Of a stretch of DNA of 64,000 nucleotides, positions 22,401 through 36,179 are shown piece after piece; the first letter of the stretch is position 1, and each line of letters starts with the position of its first letter. The translations under genes and the position numbers were made by a program. Below the pieces are notes generated by a model, which saw nothing but the letters and a program-made list of their open reading frames with translations, was not told where the DNA came from and searched no databases. Source of the DNA: Protea cynaroides (Eukaryota; Streptophyta; Magnoliopsida; Proteales; Proteaceae). The stretch spans positions 128,428,007 to 128,492,006 of the forward strand of contig CM053276.1 in the NCBI GenBank assembly GCA_028583415.1, read 5' to 3'.

Positions 22401-24304
22401 TAAAGTATACCTACTGTAAATATAAGCATAGGGAGTCTCCAAGCCCCACAATGCACAGAAAGAGATCTTTATGAGAAATCATAACACAGAAAATCAATGC
22501 CCACAAGCACATGAAGGAATAAAGGTTGAACCCTCTAATAATTGCACGACAGATACAACAAGGTAACTTAGAATATAGAGAATTGTACTTGTATAAATCT
22601 GAAATTGCGAAGTCTCAGTTACAAACCTCAATTTTGGGTCAATTGTGTATTCGATGTCAGTATGAAGCTCCGGGTGATCTTTCTTTTGTTCACAAAGTGA
22701 GAAGATCTTCATTGTTAAAGGATGAGAAATGTGAATAAAAAGTATATCCATTCCCAAACTGTTTCTTCGCTTTTCCTCGTCCTACAAAAGCAGTTAAAAC
22801 TTTAAAAAAAATATGATCCAAGAGTTATGCAGTAATTATTAAAAACCATTTACATAATCAAGTATTACCGTTAAGGTGTGTTCCAACTTTGCAGTCTCCT
22901 CAAGAAGACGAGATTCCATAATAAACGGTAATTTAATGACTGCCTGTGAAATCAGAGGCAGATAAAATCAAGCAGGAAGGGTGAGATGTAAGTGGAGCTG
23001 TGCAGGTACTTCATTAGATTCATGGATAACAAAGAAAACTCACCTGAAATAAGATAAGTACATAGTAAGACACTGCCGAAGGAAATCTATTGTACCAAAC
23101 TGTGTATTTTGTCAATACAAGTTTTTTTTTAAGGCAGCATTTGATTGCTTCCCATGCATTGGGGAAAAGGAAAAGCAAAAGAAAAAATGAAGAATTTGTT
23201 CATTTTGTTGCATTTCTCATTTTCTTGAGAAAGGGAGGAAAAAAAGTAACTTTTGGGAAAGGCCATTTCAGACTCCACTCTTCCAGATGGGATCAGCCAT
23301 ACATATATCAGATCCCAGATGTTCTTCAGACACCATAGTACAATAAGGTTAAGTAACATAGAAGAAAAGTCATAACCAACCATTACCTGCCATGCAAATC
23401 TCTTTCCATTCATGTCAAGCTCAAAATCTGCCAGAAGGTATGACTGTTAGCTACTACCGCAAATTTTCTGTTCGAATATTAATTAGATTGAGCCAGTAAA
23501 GTGCAAATATTATTAGTAAAATCTCACCTGTGGGATAAAAATCTGAAATAGGTGATGACGAATCTGTCATCAATGCCCTGTAAATCAAAGGAAGTGCATG
23601 TGCACTACCCACACACACAAAAACTAGATCAGAGACAGAGTCAATGGTTGACTTTAACAGAAGGCAAAACAAGTAACTCATTGTACCTTGCTGCAGGCAA
23701 TACACTCATTAACTGATTAAGTGGCTTGAAGGGTTCACCAAGTGTGAATTGGATCTCCAACTGACCAAGACCATAAAAATCCGAAGCAAATGGAGCATAA
23801 TGGTAAGGATAGAACCTGCAGCGTTGGAAACAAGATATTCAGCAATAGAATGTCACCAGAGGAATCAATTTTCCCTTCTCCATTCTGGAGTTATCTGGCC
23901 CAGGCTTAAATATTGAATGGATATAGACAAAGTGAAACAGCCTTTATTCCAAGGATGAACCCACATCACAGAGGGACATATGATGCGAAATAAGGAGAAA
24001 ATAGAAAAGCAACAATACCCCTCAAATAAATAAATGTCAGAGACAATAAAGAAATCAGTAAACATTCATCTAATGGTTAACCCATGTATATCCAACAGAA
24101 AAAAAATCCCATCCTGAGAGAGACTACCTCACACACAGCTGACACAGGAACATTCTCAACCATAGTTGTCAAGGCGTCGCCTAGGCATCCAGGTGCCTTG
24201 GTCGCCTTAGGCGTCCGTCAGGCCTCCAACGCCTTGGTTCGCCTTGACAACTATGTTCCAACTAATTTGTACAAATGGTTTTTGAATAAGGTTAACTAAA
24301 ACAG

Positions 24305-24336
<32 letters not shown>

Positions 24337-27300
24337 GTAAATTTAGTAAAAATAGGTGTGTAAATTGTTTGGCTAGAATGGATGATAGGAAATACCTAGA
24401 GAGAGTTCTCGATTTAGGCCCCATAGTAAATAGAGGATAAAAGAGGGAATAGGTTGCTAATAGAATTGAAGTAAGGCAGATAGCGTTCTTCTAGAATTTT
24501 ATATGGTCGACACATTCCATTAAAACTGAAAAGGAAATTTTTATAAATAGTCACAAGACCAACAATGTTATATGAAGTGATCGTTGCACAACAAAGACAC
24601 GACACATACATAAACAGGTGTAGATGAGTTGAGGATGGTGAGAATTGAGATGGATAAGTGGCAAACCAAAAAAGATAAAATAAGAAATAACATATTAGAA
24701 CTTAGAAGTGATTTTGGACAGGCCCCGACTACTACTCAATGTGTTGTAGACTTGTAGTCTTCTGGATATAAGTCAAAAGCTAAATAATTGAAGTCAATCC
24801 CCTTAAAGCATGTATGAGAAGACAGAATAATAAGGAAGGTTTAAAAGTAAAAGTACATGTAACATTTTAACTTTTCTTGTTCCGCATAAATAAGTATTCT
24901 TCTCCATTTAGATAAAGGGGGTTTCATATATCTAAATATTGCAAGATTACAGAAAACTCAAGAAGAAATGAAGAGTCAGACTAAAAGAAGTACAGTATAT
25001 ATTGCAAATTCAATTAAAAATAAAAAATAAAAAGAAGAAGACTCCCATCCAGTTGTAACAGCAATGAATAGAAGACATGACAGAATCTAGCTCACACCAT
25101 TGCCAGGAGCATACTCCTCGATAGTAATAATGCATGACCCAGCAAATTCCTTCAATATATTTGAAGACCTATGGATAGCAAAGCCTCTGTTAGCAACAGA
25201 ATGTCAAAACCTAACAAGGAAAGTGAAAAGGAAAAACAGTTTTCAAGGAGTCCAACCGATTTCAGAAAAATATCAAAGATTAAAGCATGAAGAACCATAT
25301 CCAGGCTGAAGTTGAAATTTGCAAAATCAAAGTCAAGAAAAAAAATTGTTTTTTCGGTGGGGGCCCTGGAGGAATTGGAAAGAATAAGATGAAAAAAAAA
25401 ATCCATTAGAAGTGAAAAAAGGAGATTTGGTGTTTACCGCATCCCTTCGGATTTTATCCTGATCATCTTTAGACTTTGCTTCAAACTTCTCAGTATAAAA
25501 CCTTTCTTTCCATCCTTTTTCTCCCAGTTTAACCTGTTCAACCTAGGCTTCAGTTCCAGAATACAATGGCAAGACCAGTTAACAATTCCATCAAAAAAGG
25601 AGCACACCTTGTCAACCTCTGCATTTGCATCATAAGAGACTTCCTTACTAATGGAGATCAGAGTCTTCTTCTCATCAATCTGTTGGTCCAATAGGGACAG
25701 CATTAGACTGAACATTATGGTTCATAAGTATTTTTCACAATGAATTCGAAAGTATGAACCGAATTTTCAGATATATAGTTCTATACATATGTGTATCCAA
25801 CTCCCTTTAGTTGGGATGATGCTTTATTGTTGTTGTTGTTGTTATATAGTTTTATACATATGTAGTAGTCATATTTTGTGAAGGCTTACAAATTGTATTC
25901 ACCATGACCTTAGAAGAGGACCATAAACTCTCAGAATTCTTTCGTCGCTTGGCATGAGGGAGTTTAGAAGAGTCACTGCTTCTGCCATGCTTCCTATTTC
26001 CAATCTGTGTCTGGACCAAATCCAAATCAAACCAATGGCAAATTAGTACCAAGTTACCAACAGAGCAGCATTGAGAAGCAAACTTCAAACTATTTTGGCA
26101 GCATCTTATTAGCTAAACCAGGCTATGACACCATGACAAAAAGTTTAGTATCTTCATGATAACAAATGTGCTTATGATAGTAATAAACTTTTATAACAGA
26201 ACACCATAGTTGTCAAGACGCCGCCTAGGCGCCCAGGTGCCCTTGTGACGCCTTGGAAAATAGGCCGCCTTGGTCGCCTAGACGGACGCCTTGATCCGTC
26301 ACCTAGGCGCCCCGTTAGGCGATTCAGGCCTCCAATGCCTTGGTTCGCCTTGGCACCTTGACAACTATGCAAAACACAACAACACAATTGAGACATTTAT
26401 GAAGAATTAACACAATTTACATACCTCATTAGATAAATTATGCTCCCTAATAATTCTCTCAATTAAGGAGAGCAAGGAAAGAAAGGCTTCTACTGTTACG
26501 ACACAAGCCCAAACTAAGGTGAAGGTTCAGCCCTCACGGACGCTAATCAAAAGATCGCTCAAAAATCAAACCTTGAAACTTTATTACCTTAATATCCAAC
26601 TCAAATAAATAACGAAAGTAAAAAAATTCCCAAAACCTGCTGGTGGCAACCTAGTATCTGCTAACAAAATCATAAAGTTGGAAGTAAACTGTTTTTACAT
26701 TGAAATTTAAAACCCTAATATAATTTACTAATAAAAAGAAATATCAACTACTACTATGAGATAAACTTGACTTGCACATCTTTACGCTTCTCCGTGTTCC
26801 TTTGGACCTCTTCAATGTCCTCATCATCAAAGATATCAATTGTAAGGGTGAGCTAACCAGTCCAGTAAGAATATAACAGACACATAACACTAAGGCAAAA
26901 CAAAACATTTCCAATAAAGCAATGCAAGAAAAACTAGTTTTCATTTATTTTAGAACAATAAAAAAAAAACTTGTTTTCATTTATTTTAGAACAATTCTTA
27001 TTGAACTTCACATTTGACTAACTGCCATGAATAACTAACTACTATTGTCCTAGTAGAGATTTTATCATAGCCTATCCATTTTCTTGGTCATCTTGACCTG
27101 GGCAACTCGGTCATCTATAAGTTATCTAAATTCTCATCCACGGCATAACAGATCATGACTAAAGTGGTACTCCCCACCTTCATAGTCCCCATTTACTCTC
27201 CACTTGGCACAGTGCAGTCAATTACCCACATCTCATCACATTCCCTTATTCACATTCTAAACTATTACACATTACTTAAGATGCATGCCAAAACCACTAC

Positions 27301-28298
27301 TCACACATGGAAATATGAAACAAGATAAAAGCCCAATCTTTTTCAACACTTTTTATAAGAAACAAAACATATAAGCAACCATTAACAAGCATCAACATCA
27401 GCAATGCAAACCATAACTATCATCAAACCACTGATATGATATATAAACAGATAATAACACGAGGAAACTGAAGCATAAGCCAACACAATCAAAACATCAC
27501 CCAAGTGGTGCAAGTTTGCCGTACTCCACTTACCGTTTCCTCGCACACGAATCGTTTGTCCCTTCAATGGTTACCAACACAAACCTACAAGTATTATAAA
27601 TTTAATTATCACTTAACATGTACTGAACACCCAAACAGTACCTTATCTACCCCCTAAACTCCACTTCAAGATCCTTCGAACTAGGTCCCTAAAATAGTGT
27701 ATGATTCTTCCCATATATCTGAGCTAACATATACATCTTACGGATTTACAATTCTGAAACATATATATAATTACACCGGTACAAGGAATCAAGGACTGAT
27801 ACATGAATCTGTTATAGTACTCCAGCTACAAAACTGATTCAGAAACTGTTAATAATTTATAACTTAATATGATAGAATATTGTTGTATAATTCTAACTGA
27901 TACTTGGAACTGATACGGTATATAAAATGTTATAAATATATTACAATGTTCTAAAACAGAATCTGCTACGTAAATCTGATATAAAACTGGTACTGATACA
28001 CATACATACCTATACTGCTATGCAACCTGATATATATTTACTGTTATACACTGATGGCAGATCTGAAACTGAATTACCAAAGAATCGAAACTACTACTGG
28101 GAAAGGAGCAGGTGGGGCAAGCTTTTATAATGAATTATACCAGATCTATACTTATCACATAGGGGAACGCTTCCTTTGAGTACGGCCTCATACTGAAACT
28201 GGTATAAAAATCTGAGATCGATATGTATGCATACACTGATATAATTCTGGACTGGTATATACTCTAGATCTGATATGTATATATGTATATGTGGACTG

Positions 28299-28337
<39 letters not shown>

Positions 28338-31106
28338 GATAAATCTGGTATAAAAACTGAGACAAAACCGCATATATATACATATATACACGGATTATAA
28401 ACTGAGATAAAATCAGTGTACTGTATTCAGATCTGAAGCTGGTACATGTTTATGTATTTAAATTCAGATCAGAACCTGATATAAGATTTGGAATTGATAT
28501 ATATTATGGGGCTGAATTATAATGATATGATTTTGACTGTATAATTAAATCCTAGACTGCGTATACAGATTCTAGACTGCATAATAAAATCTGGACTGTT
28601 ATATAAAAACTGTACTGTGTATTAAAACCTGAGACTGTAACGCAGAAGGAATTTGACAAGGAAAACCAAAAGGGAAATTCACTGCAAAGGAGAGAGAATA
28701 GGGAAGTGTGATTAGAAAACGAGAGCGACAGGGAAGCGTTAGGGATCACTGAAGGGAAGGGGAGGGAAAGAAGAGATTACCAGGGAAGATCAACCATGAG
28801 GGGAGAAAGGGAGAAGGGACGTACCGTGAGAGCAATAAGGAGGGGGGAAATTGAGGCAAGAGAGAAACGAGAGGGGAAGGTGGTTGTTATCATGAGGAAG
28901 CAAGAAGGGGATGGCGGTAACAGAAAAAGGGGGAGGGGAATTACCGCCAAGAGAGAGAACCGGGTGTTTTGTGGGGGGGGGGGCTTTGCTGCCGTGAACA
29001 AGAGAAAGGGGGAAAAGAAAGAGAGATTGAGAGAGAGAGAAATACCATGAAAGATGGAAAGCCGCGAGTCTTTTTTTCTTTACAATGCATCATTCTATAT
29101 TAGAAAAATTGCCTAATATATAGGCTTACAATCATAATCACAAACTAACTCCAAAAGGACCAATTAGAAAAGTCGCCTATGATTTAGGCATTACAATCCT
29201 AATCAAAACTAACTCAAATAAAATGATAATCTATATCGTGGAAGAGTCCACGCCTAGGAGAGGGGGGGGGGGGGGGGGGGGTGGTCCACACCTCTTCTTT
29301 TAATATAAAAGAAACAACTAAAATAAAAGAAATATCTAAGTAAAAGACTAAATCAAATATAAAATTAAAAATCCTAACTAATCTAACTAAAATTACCAAA
29401 ATAAAGGATTACAAAGATCTTCCAAATTAGGAAAATTCCTCTAGAGATTCTTATCCAAATCCTGTGGATCCCATGCTGCATCAGACTGTATTAAAACTGA
29501 TACAGTGAATCTACGCTATATATATGAAATCTGGGCTGGTATTAAGCTAGAACTGGAACCCATAAAAATCTAAGGTTAAACAAAAGGAAAAAGAAAGCAA
29601 CAACCAAACACTAACCTGAAAATGGATTCTGTTTTCTCTCCTTCCTCTCTTTTTCTTCTTCTTCCATGGTCTCAATCTCCCTCTCCCTTTCTCTTTCTCA
29701 ACTGTGCTTCCTGTCTTTCTTCTCTCTCAATCTCTCTATCTTTCTCCTTTCTTTTCTCTCCTCTATTTTCTCTCTCTTCCTCTGGATTTTCTCCTCTCTT
29801 CATTCGATCATCACTCTACTGCTCACGGCTTGGGCTTTTGGCCCTTTTATATTGCTTAACTTCCTTCCTCTCTCCTAATGCTCTCACTTTCCCTTTTGCT
29901 TCCTTCCTCTCTCCTAATGCTCTCACTTTCCCTTTTGATCTCCAACTTCTTTCTCTTTTTTTTTTTTTTTTCTTTACTTTCTCCCTCTCTCTCGGTTTTT
30001 CCCTTCTCCCTCACTTTTCTTTTTTTGGCGAGACCGTCTCTCTCCTCCTTTAACTCTTCACGCAAGGAGGGTGTGGGGCCCCACCCCTTTAGTCCTATTC
30101 CTATAAAATCTCTGCTTTTATTTCTCTTCTTTCCGATTTAAATAATACAGCTTTGAGACAAAAAGGTGAAGTGTTCTCCTAATCCTTCCAAACTTTCTAT
30201 TTTCTGTATTATACTTTATCTTATTTCTAACAAGACTCTTGCTTCCTATCTTGTTGACAAAGTCAAAGACTCTAGGTGAGGTGGAAAAAGATCGTCTCCA
30301 GTCCGTCCAGCCGTCCAGTCGTGGACGGACGGACTGGATTTAAAGGACACGCCCCCCCCATGTATTGGTATGCGTGTCCTTTTAATCCAGGCCGTCCAGT
30401 CCACGACTGGACGACTGGACGGACTGGAGACGATCCAAGTCCAGGTGAGGTGGACCCTCTTTCCTATTCCCACATTATTCTAAATTAAAAAATCCATCCA
30501 ATATGGACCCCAGCATGCTGTCCACGATTTTGGTTCTTCCCCCTAATTTAATTTAGTATTTTAATAAATAAAAACCACTCAAAAGTGGGCTCCACTTGCT
30601 GCCCAGAATTTTAGTAATCTCTAACTTTATTATTTTAATTATTTAATTACATTAAAGGATAAATAAATACTGCAACATAAAAGGAATATTCCCTATGCCC
30701 ATTGTCACCATGCTATGTGCTACACAACATCAAGGTGTGCTAAACAGCACCTAATTCTAAATGTCACCCAATTTCACTATACTTCACCAAAACAGAAAAT
30801 TAATTTTAAAAAATCTGGGGCATTACATGTACGAAACTGAAAGTTATGTAATACTTCCAGCAACATATTAAGCTGTCTATTCAAATATAAATTCAGGCAG
30901 AATGAGAAGCATGAAATAGTGAAGAAAAACCTGGCCGCGTTTCCTAAAAATGGCACTCTCGTAGGATCCCACAGCTTGTAGGAAGTGCTGCACACGTTCA
31001 AGATTTACCTAAAGAATAGAAAATTGCTAATATACGTTACAATATGGCAGATAAAACACAAAGTTGCACATAAATAAGGATGGTCAACTACACAGTAAAT
31101 CTAAAG

Positions 31107-31145
<39 letters not shown>

Positions 31146-33131
31146 ACAAATTAAAATACAGATCACCAGAATAAGAGCAGATCATCAGAATAAGAGAACT
31201 TTGCAGAGAATATCAAATTTTCAGCCATAATCTGTTCGAAATATTTGATCTTTCTTTTACTTATAGATTTGATCATTCTTCCTAACTCTGGTACGTCCAT
31301 CTGACTTGAGCAAGGACTGATCCAGCAGCATCGGGGCAAATGAGGTAACAAATACTGATCACCTTCATTCTAATATTTATCAAAAGAACCTACACTCCTT
31401 AATAAATTCATCAGATCACCTGACAACTATCATGCCTGGCTTTTGCAATGAAATAGAACAAGGATCAACATCATAAGTCAAAACATCTTGGACCATCACA
31501 ATCATCACAACATCAACTAGGTGCAGCTTTTAAGTAGATATCTGGTTATCTGTAGAAGTTCCTCATTTCCTTGCAAAGTTTAATCACTGACTGGATGAAC
31601 ACTTTGGAAGTAGCTGGAGGGAACTATCGAAGTCCTGATTTGTTTGGGAAGTTTTATTCCAATGCTTTCCAACATTGCTGGATATGGAACACATGGTGTG
31701 CAATCCTTTATATGGAAAATACCTCGAGGCGAGAAAATAAAAAAGCTGCCTTGAGGCCTAAGCCTCAATACAGTTAATAGAAACTTATGCATAAGGCACG
31801 GTTGTAAGACACGCAGACATACGTATCTGTGCCTTCAATGAATGGTTTAAGGTGCTGGGTGGCATTGTTCATGATTTGAGTTTGTGTTTAAATTATGCAA
31901 GATCATTAGGTTCATTAATAGCTCAAATATAATGATACCAATGATGCAGGTCGCAGGGATATCATCTTGCTAGCTGTGGACAACAGATAAAAGTCCAAAG
32001 GTGTAAAGCCAATGAACCTAACACAGGAATAGACACCCTCCCGAAACCGGCTCTATTCCTGTGTTAGGTTCATTTGCGTCACAAAAGGAGTTAAACAGAA
32101 TGTTGTAAAGCTGTTCTGTAGAGGTCAAAGGTGGTTTAGCTACTTAATAGTTTATATATGAAGTAAGGTGGAAGGTTGATCCGTTGATGGATTATTGAGA
32201 ATTTGAGCTAAAGATTGGAATATCTAGTTTCATGACAGCAGTTAGATAGTTCAGATGTATGAAGAAACAAAATTACATCATCAAATAGAATTAGAGGGGG
32301 GAAATGAGAGGGAGAGACAGAGGACTTATTAGTTATTAAAATCAACCTACAATTTGGAATCACTCCGAGCACATTAAAACATTACACCTTTGAAGAAATT
32401 TGGGTATAACTCCAGATCAAAAACAAGCAAGCGAAAACTTCTTCATTAGCTTGTGGATGTTCTTTCGATTTCGAAGTTAGGGTTGAGATGGTGGGATCTT
32501 TTGGCTAGGTAAAGCAAAGCAAGTATAGGGTAATTCTTCTAACCTTGCATGAGATCGTCTGTGCCCCCCCCCCCCCCCAACCCAAAAAAAAAAAAAAAAA
32601 AAAAATTCTCCACTTCAATATGACATTAGATAGCTCATGCCAGGGGTTCAGTCAGATCATAATTGAGGGTGATTCTGCGAATATCATAGGCACATAGGCA
32701 GAATGGAGCAAAAGGATTGAGGGTCAACAGGCAATAAAACTTTTAGCATCTTTCAGGCATGTCCATGCTCTTGCTTCTCTCTTGATCATACTATTCCATT
32801 GTAAGTAAATGACAGCCAAAGGTTGGTAAATGACCTTACTAAACAGGAAGTGGTCAGAGGATGTTTTGGCATACATCTTTGCCATTGAATCTATATTTCT
32901 AATTCTTCATGGATTAGGCCTCTGGGTCATTTCCTTATAAAATCACATGTTCACCAAATTGCTAGGGGGTTTATGTAAAATATTTCACCTACTTAAAGAT
33001 CAAAGGTAGAGTAGAACACAGTGAGGTTGAGGGGCTGTTTAGTTTCTATGTATGCACTGGGGCTGAAACAGTTCCATTGATGTTTGAGCATGTAGGTGAA
33101 TTGTTTTGGTTCATTTTTAGGGGATGGGGCT

Positions 33132-33201
<70 letters not shown>

Positions 33202-34001
33202 TGTGTGTGTGTATGTGTTATTGTAGGGAGGTGGCTAGTTCTATCGTGCATAGCTTACTCTTCTTCGATGCTATTTAGCCCACTTCAATTCCTCCCTCCC
33301 TTTTGTTTGTTCCTCCTCTCTCTTTGATAAAAATTTCTTGTTTCTAATCAAATGACTAGATATATAAAACTCCCACTAATGCTAATACAAATAAACTTCC
33401 ATGTATAGAAACAACCTAAAAAAGATGCATAAGCTTTTACCCAACAAAACATACAGAATGTATCTCTCATCACAGTATGAATGTATGAATCACTTCTGGT
33501 GACAATCAGGAACAAAGAAATATAGAATGTATCTCTCATGAAAGCATGATTTTCTAGAAATATGGGAAACGGGATTATTTACCAAAGTAGTTAATTTTCT
33601 ACTCACAGTCACTATTTCCATGTACAAAAAATGGTGAGCATGAAACAATAAAGAAAAATAGACAGTTTAAACAAAAAGAAACAAAAGACAAATAAGCTAC
33701 TAAGGTCCAAGAAAATGAACCGAAAGTATTAATACACACCTCAAAAGAATCTGTTAGATAACCTCCCATTCGTACAAATTCCTTTTTATAGACAGCCACA
33801 AGCAGATCAATCGCCCCCTAACACAGAAAAAGAACCAAGAGGTCTTTCTTTCTTCTTTGTATATGAAAACAACCAGAGAAGTTTACTAATGTAAGAAAGG
33901 AGAAAGTATACAAACACATGAATTCACTACACAATCCCTTATATAAAAAGATATAAGCTACTACCACTACACTACTACTACTAGTCTATTACTACTACAA
34001 C

Positions 34002-34035
<34 letters not shown>

Positions 34036-36145
34036 GAGAAAAACCTGACTGTTCTTACATTTTTACATTTTTCTATAGATAACCCATGACCATATACTGC
34101 TACACAATATGGAGACAAGCTGTATAAGATATTAACTTGATATAAGAAAAAATATTTTTGTTGCCACTAGCCAACCAAAATACAAAAAACAAGTTCCATT
34201 ATATGATTAAAGTAGAAACATTGACATCTGATTGCACCAGACCTCCAACTAGCTCAAATAAAGCTACAGAAGCAAAATATCAAGATGCCCATCCTTAACA
34301 AATTTTAACGTCTTCAGATTTTCAAAATAAAATATAAGAAATAAAAATTCTTTATATTTGAGATTGAAATGATAATATAGCGCTAAAATTCAAATATCCA
34401 AAATAGTGGAAGAAAATTGCTTCTACTCCATAAAAATTCTAATTTCTATTTATTTTGTTCAAAAAAAATTCACAAAATTATTTCATGAAATGGAAAGAAA
34501 ATTCTTGCCACCGAGACAACTTCCTTCGAGCAATGTTTAGTCCTTAACTTGTGAAAGATATTGTTTGTAAAGAAGAGGAAAAAGAAGAAATTCATGGTTT
34601 ATAACATGATAGTTTGGGTTATATATTGTAGATACATGTGGCCATATTACTACGGGTCTCTACGGCTACTCATATAACAATAGAACCAGCGATTTTAAGC
34701 CAGCTGAGAACATATGCTAGTTCCCATACGTTTAATGCTTGTGATACATAAATTCCACTTACTATTTTGAATCTTGAGAAATTTTTCACGCTCACTTGAC
34801 ACTTCATGAAGTTCAGCTGAAAATATTTTTTATGCCATTTCTAATAATTGCCTAATAGTCTTCTTGACTTTCTCAAATGCTATTTTCCATTACCTAAAAA
34901 TATTCCAATGAAATTTTCCCAAATTTTCCATCACCTCCTATGGAACCAATTTCATGCAACCATAACTGCAAAACTTGATGGACAAGTGCCAGATTAAAAA
35001 CATAAAAAAAAATAACAAATAAAGAGATGTCACGGGCTATATCATAATGCGCCAAATTGTGCACCAATAAAGGATGCGGAGTCATTGAACCATGGTAGGT
35101 TAGTACATTAGCTCAAGGTGGAAAATTTTGTAATTTTTATTAACTAATTGAGAGTCCAGTTGTTGGAGGGAGAAGTAACGCCATCTAGTTTAGTCAGTTT
35201 TGGATAGAATAAGATTTTCATATTAAGTCTTATCCACTAAAAGTTCTGGTGATGACTTGAAGATAGAATAAGGTTAAGATTGAGATATGGATATGCAATG
35301 GTTTAGGAAAAGTGTTCAAGAGTTAAGGTTCCAGTTGACTTCGTTCACAAAATAAAAGCACTAAACGCTGGTTGCAAAATATGAAAAGGCCATGGTTATT
35401 GAAATTGCATGTCTTTGAAAAGGAATGGTCAACCCCACTGTGTTGTTCACAGTGACAGGCACTCTAATTTCCTTTCTTTTCCTCTTTGTCTGCAATCAAT
35501 CGGCAAAGACAAGAATTTCTACTGTTCATTTTATTTGGACACTTTCTTCATCAGATTTCCTAATCTCTAGTCTGGCATTTTAAATCAAGATCTATAAATT
35601 GTCTGATGAGGGTAGGTTACCCAAACAACCAGAATCGTAGCAACTGATAAGGATCAGATTCAAAACAGTAGCAATAACTAGGAATCCCACCCACAGATGC
35701 AAACCTGATTTAACGATATTGTACAGAATGGTATCATGAAAAACTATCCAAATTTGGGAGCAAACGGTCGGATTCTGAGATAAGGTCAAGTCCTTAATGG
35801 CAGGAATATGGAAGATGAGCAAGTATATTTTCAACAGAATTCAAAAGTCAAAGGTCTGACCAGTAGATGTCAACCAGACTTGGGTAAGTAGTAATAAACT
35901 CTATGGGTATAAGATATTCAACATTGAAAGGAGTCCGATGGTTGGATAAGAGTTAAGAGACACTCCTTGATGAACCAGAAGAACCTAGTTCAGGTCGGCA
36001 GCTGCAAAACAGTAGATGAAATCCAGGTTTAGAAGGTGGAGAATTTGATCATTAATTGATTGAAAACAGAATTTAGGTCAAGGTTTAAACAGCAATCGAC
36101 TCCAATCCTGAACTAGTAAGTCTGAAAATGAAAAATCGCAACAGC

Positions 36146-36179
<34 letters not shown>

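Larger units (their letters stand above)
26494..30827 (-). mobile_element. Solo LTR of a Ty3/gypsy-type element, 4.3 kb
   Basis: On the minus strand it starts TGTAATGCCCCAGATT at 30827 and ends GTCGTAACA at 26494, TG...CA termini typical of large plant gypsy LTRs. Flanking 5-mers TCTAC (26489-26493) and TGTAC (30828-30832) match at four of five bases, as an aged target-site duplication. A minus-strand TATA box (TATAAAAG) is at about 29851-29844. No internal retroelement region is present, so it is a solo LTR inside an XRN intron. It carries nested insertions: the MITE at 30285-30442 and probably a second LTR-like piece ending TGCATCA at 29483. Purine- and pyrimidine-rich tracts are at 28640-29045 and 29636-30060. 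Confidence 0.72.

Noticed and set aside
27540..27590. Possible extra XRN exon with donor GTAAGTGG
   Set aside because: It lies inside the solo LTR, has a stop in the phase-0 frame, and would break the phase-0 join of exons 10 and 11.
29622..30141. Overlapping plus-strand ORFs of 70-143 codons
   Set aside because: Low-complexity Ser/Leu/Phe translations of a CT-rich tract inside an LTR.
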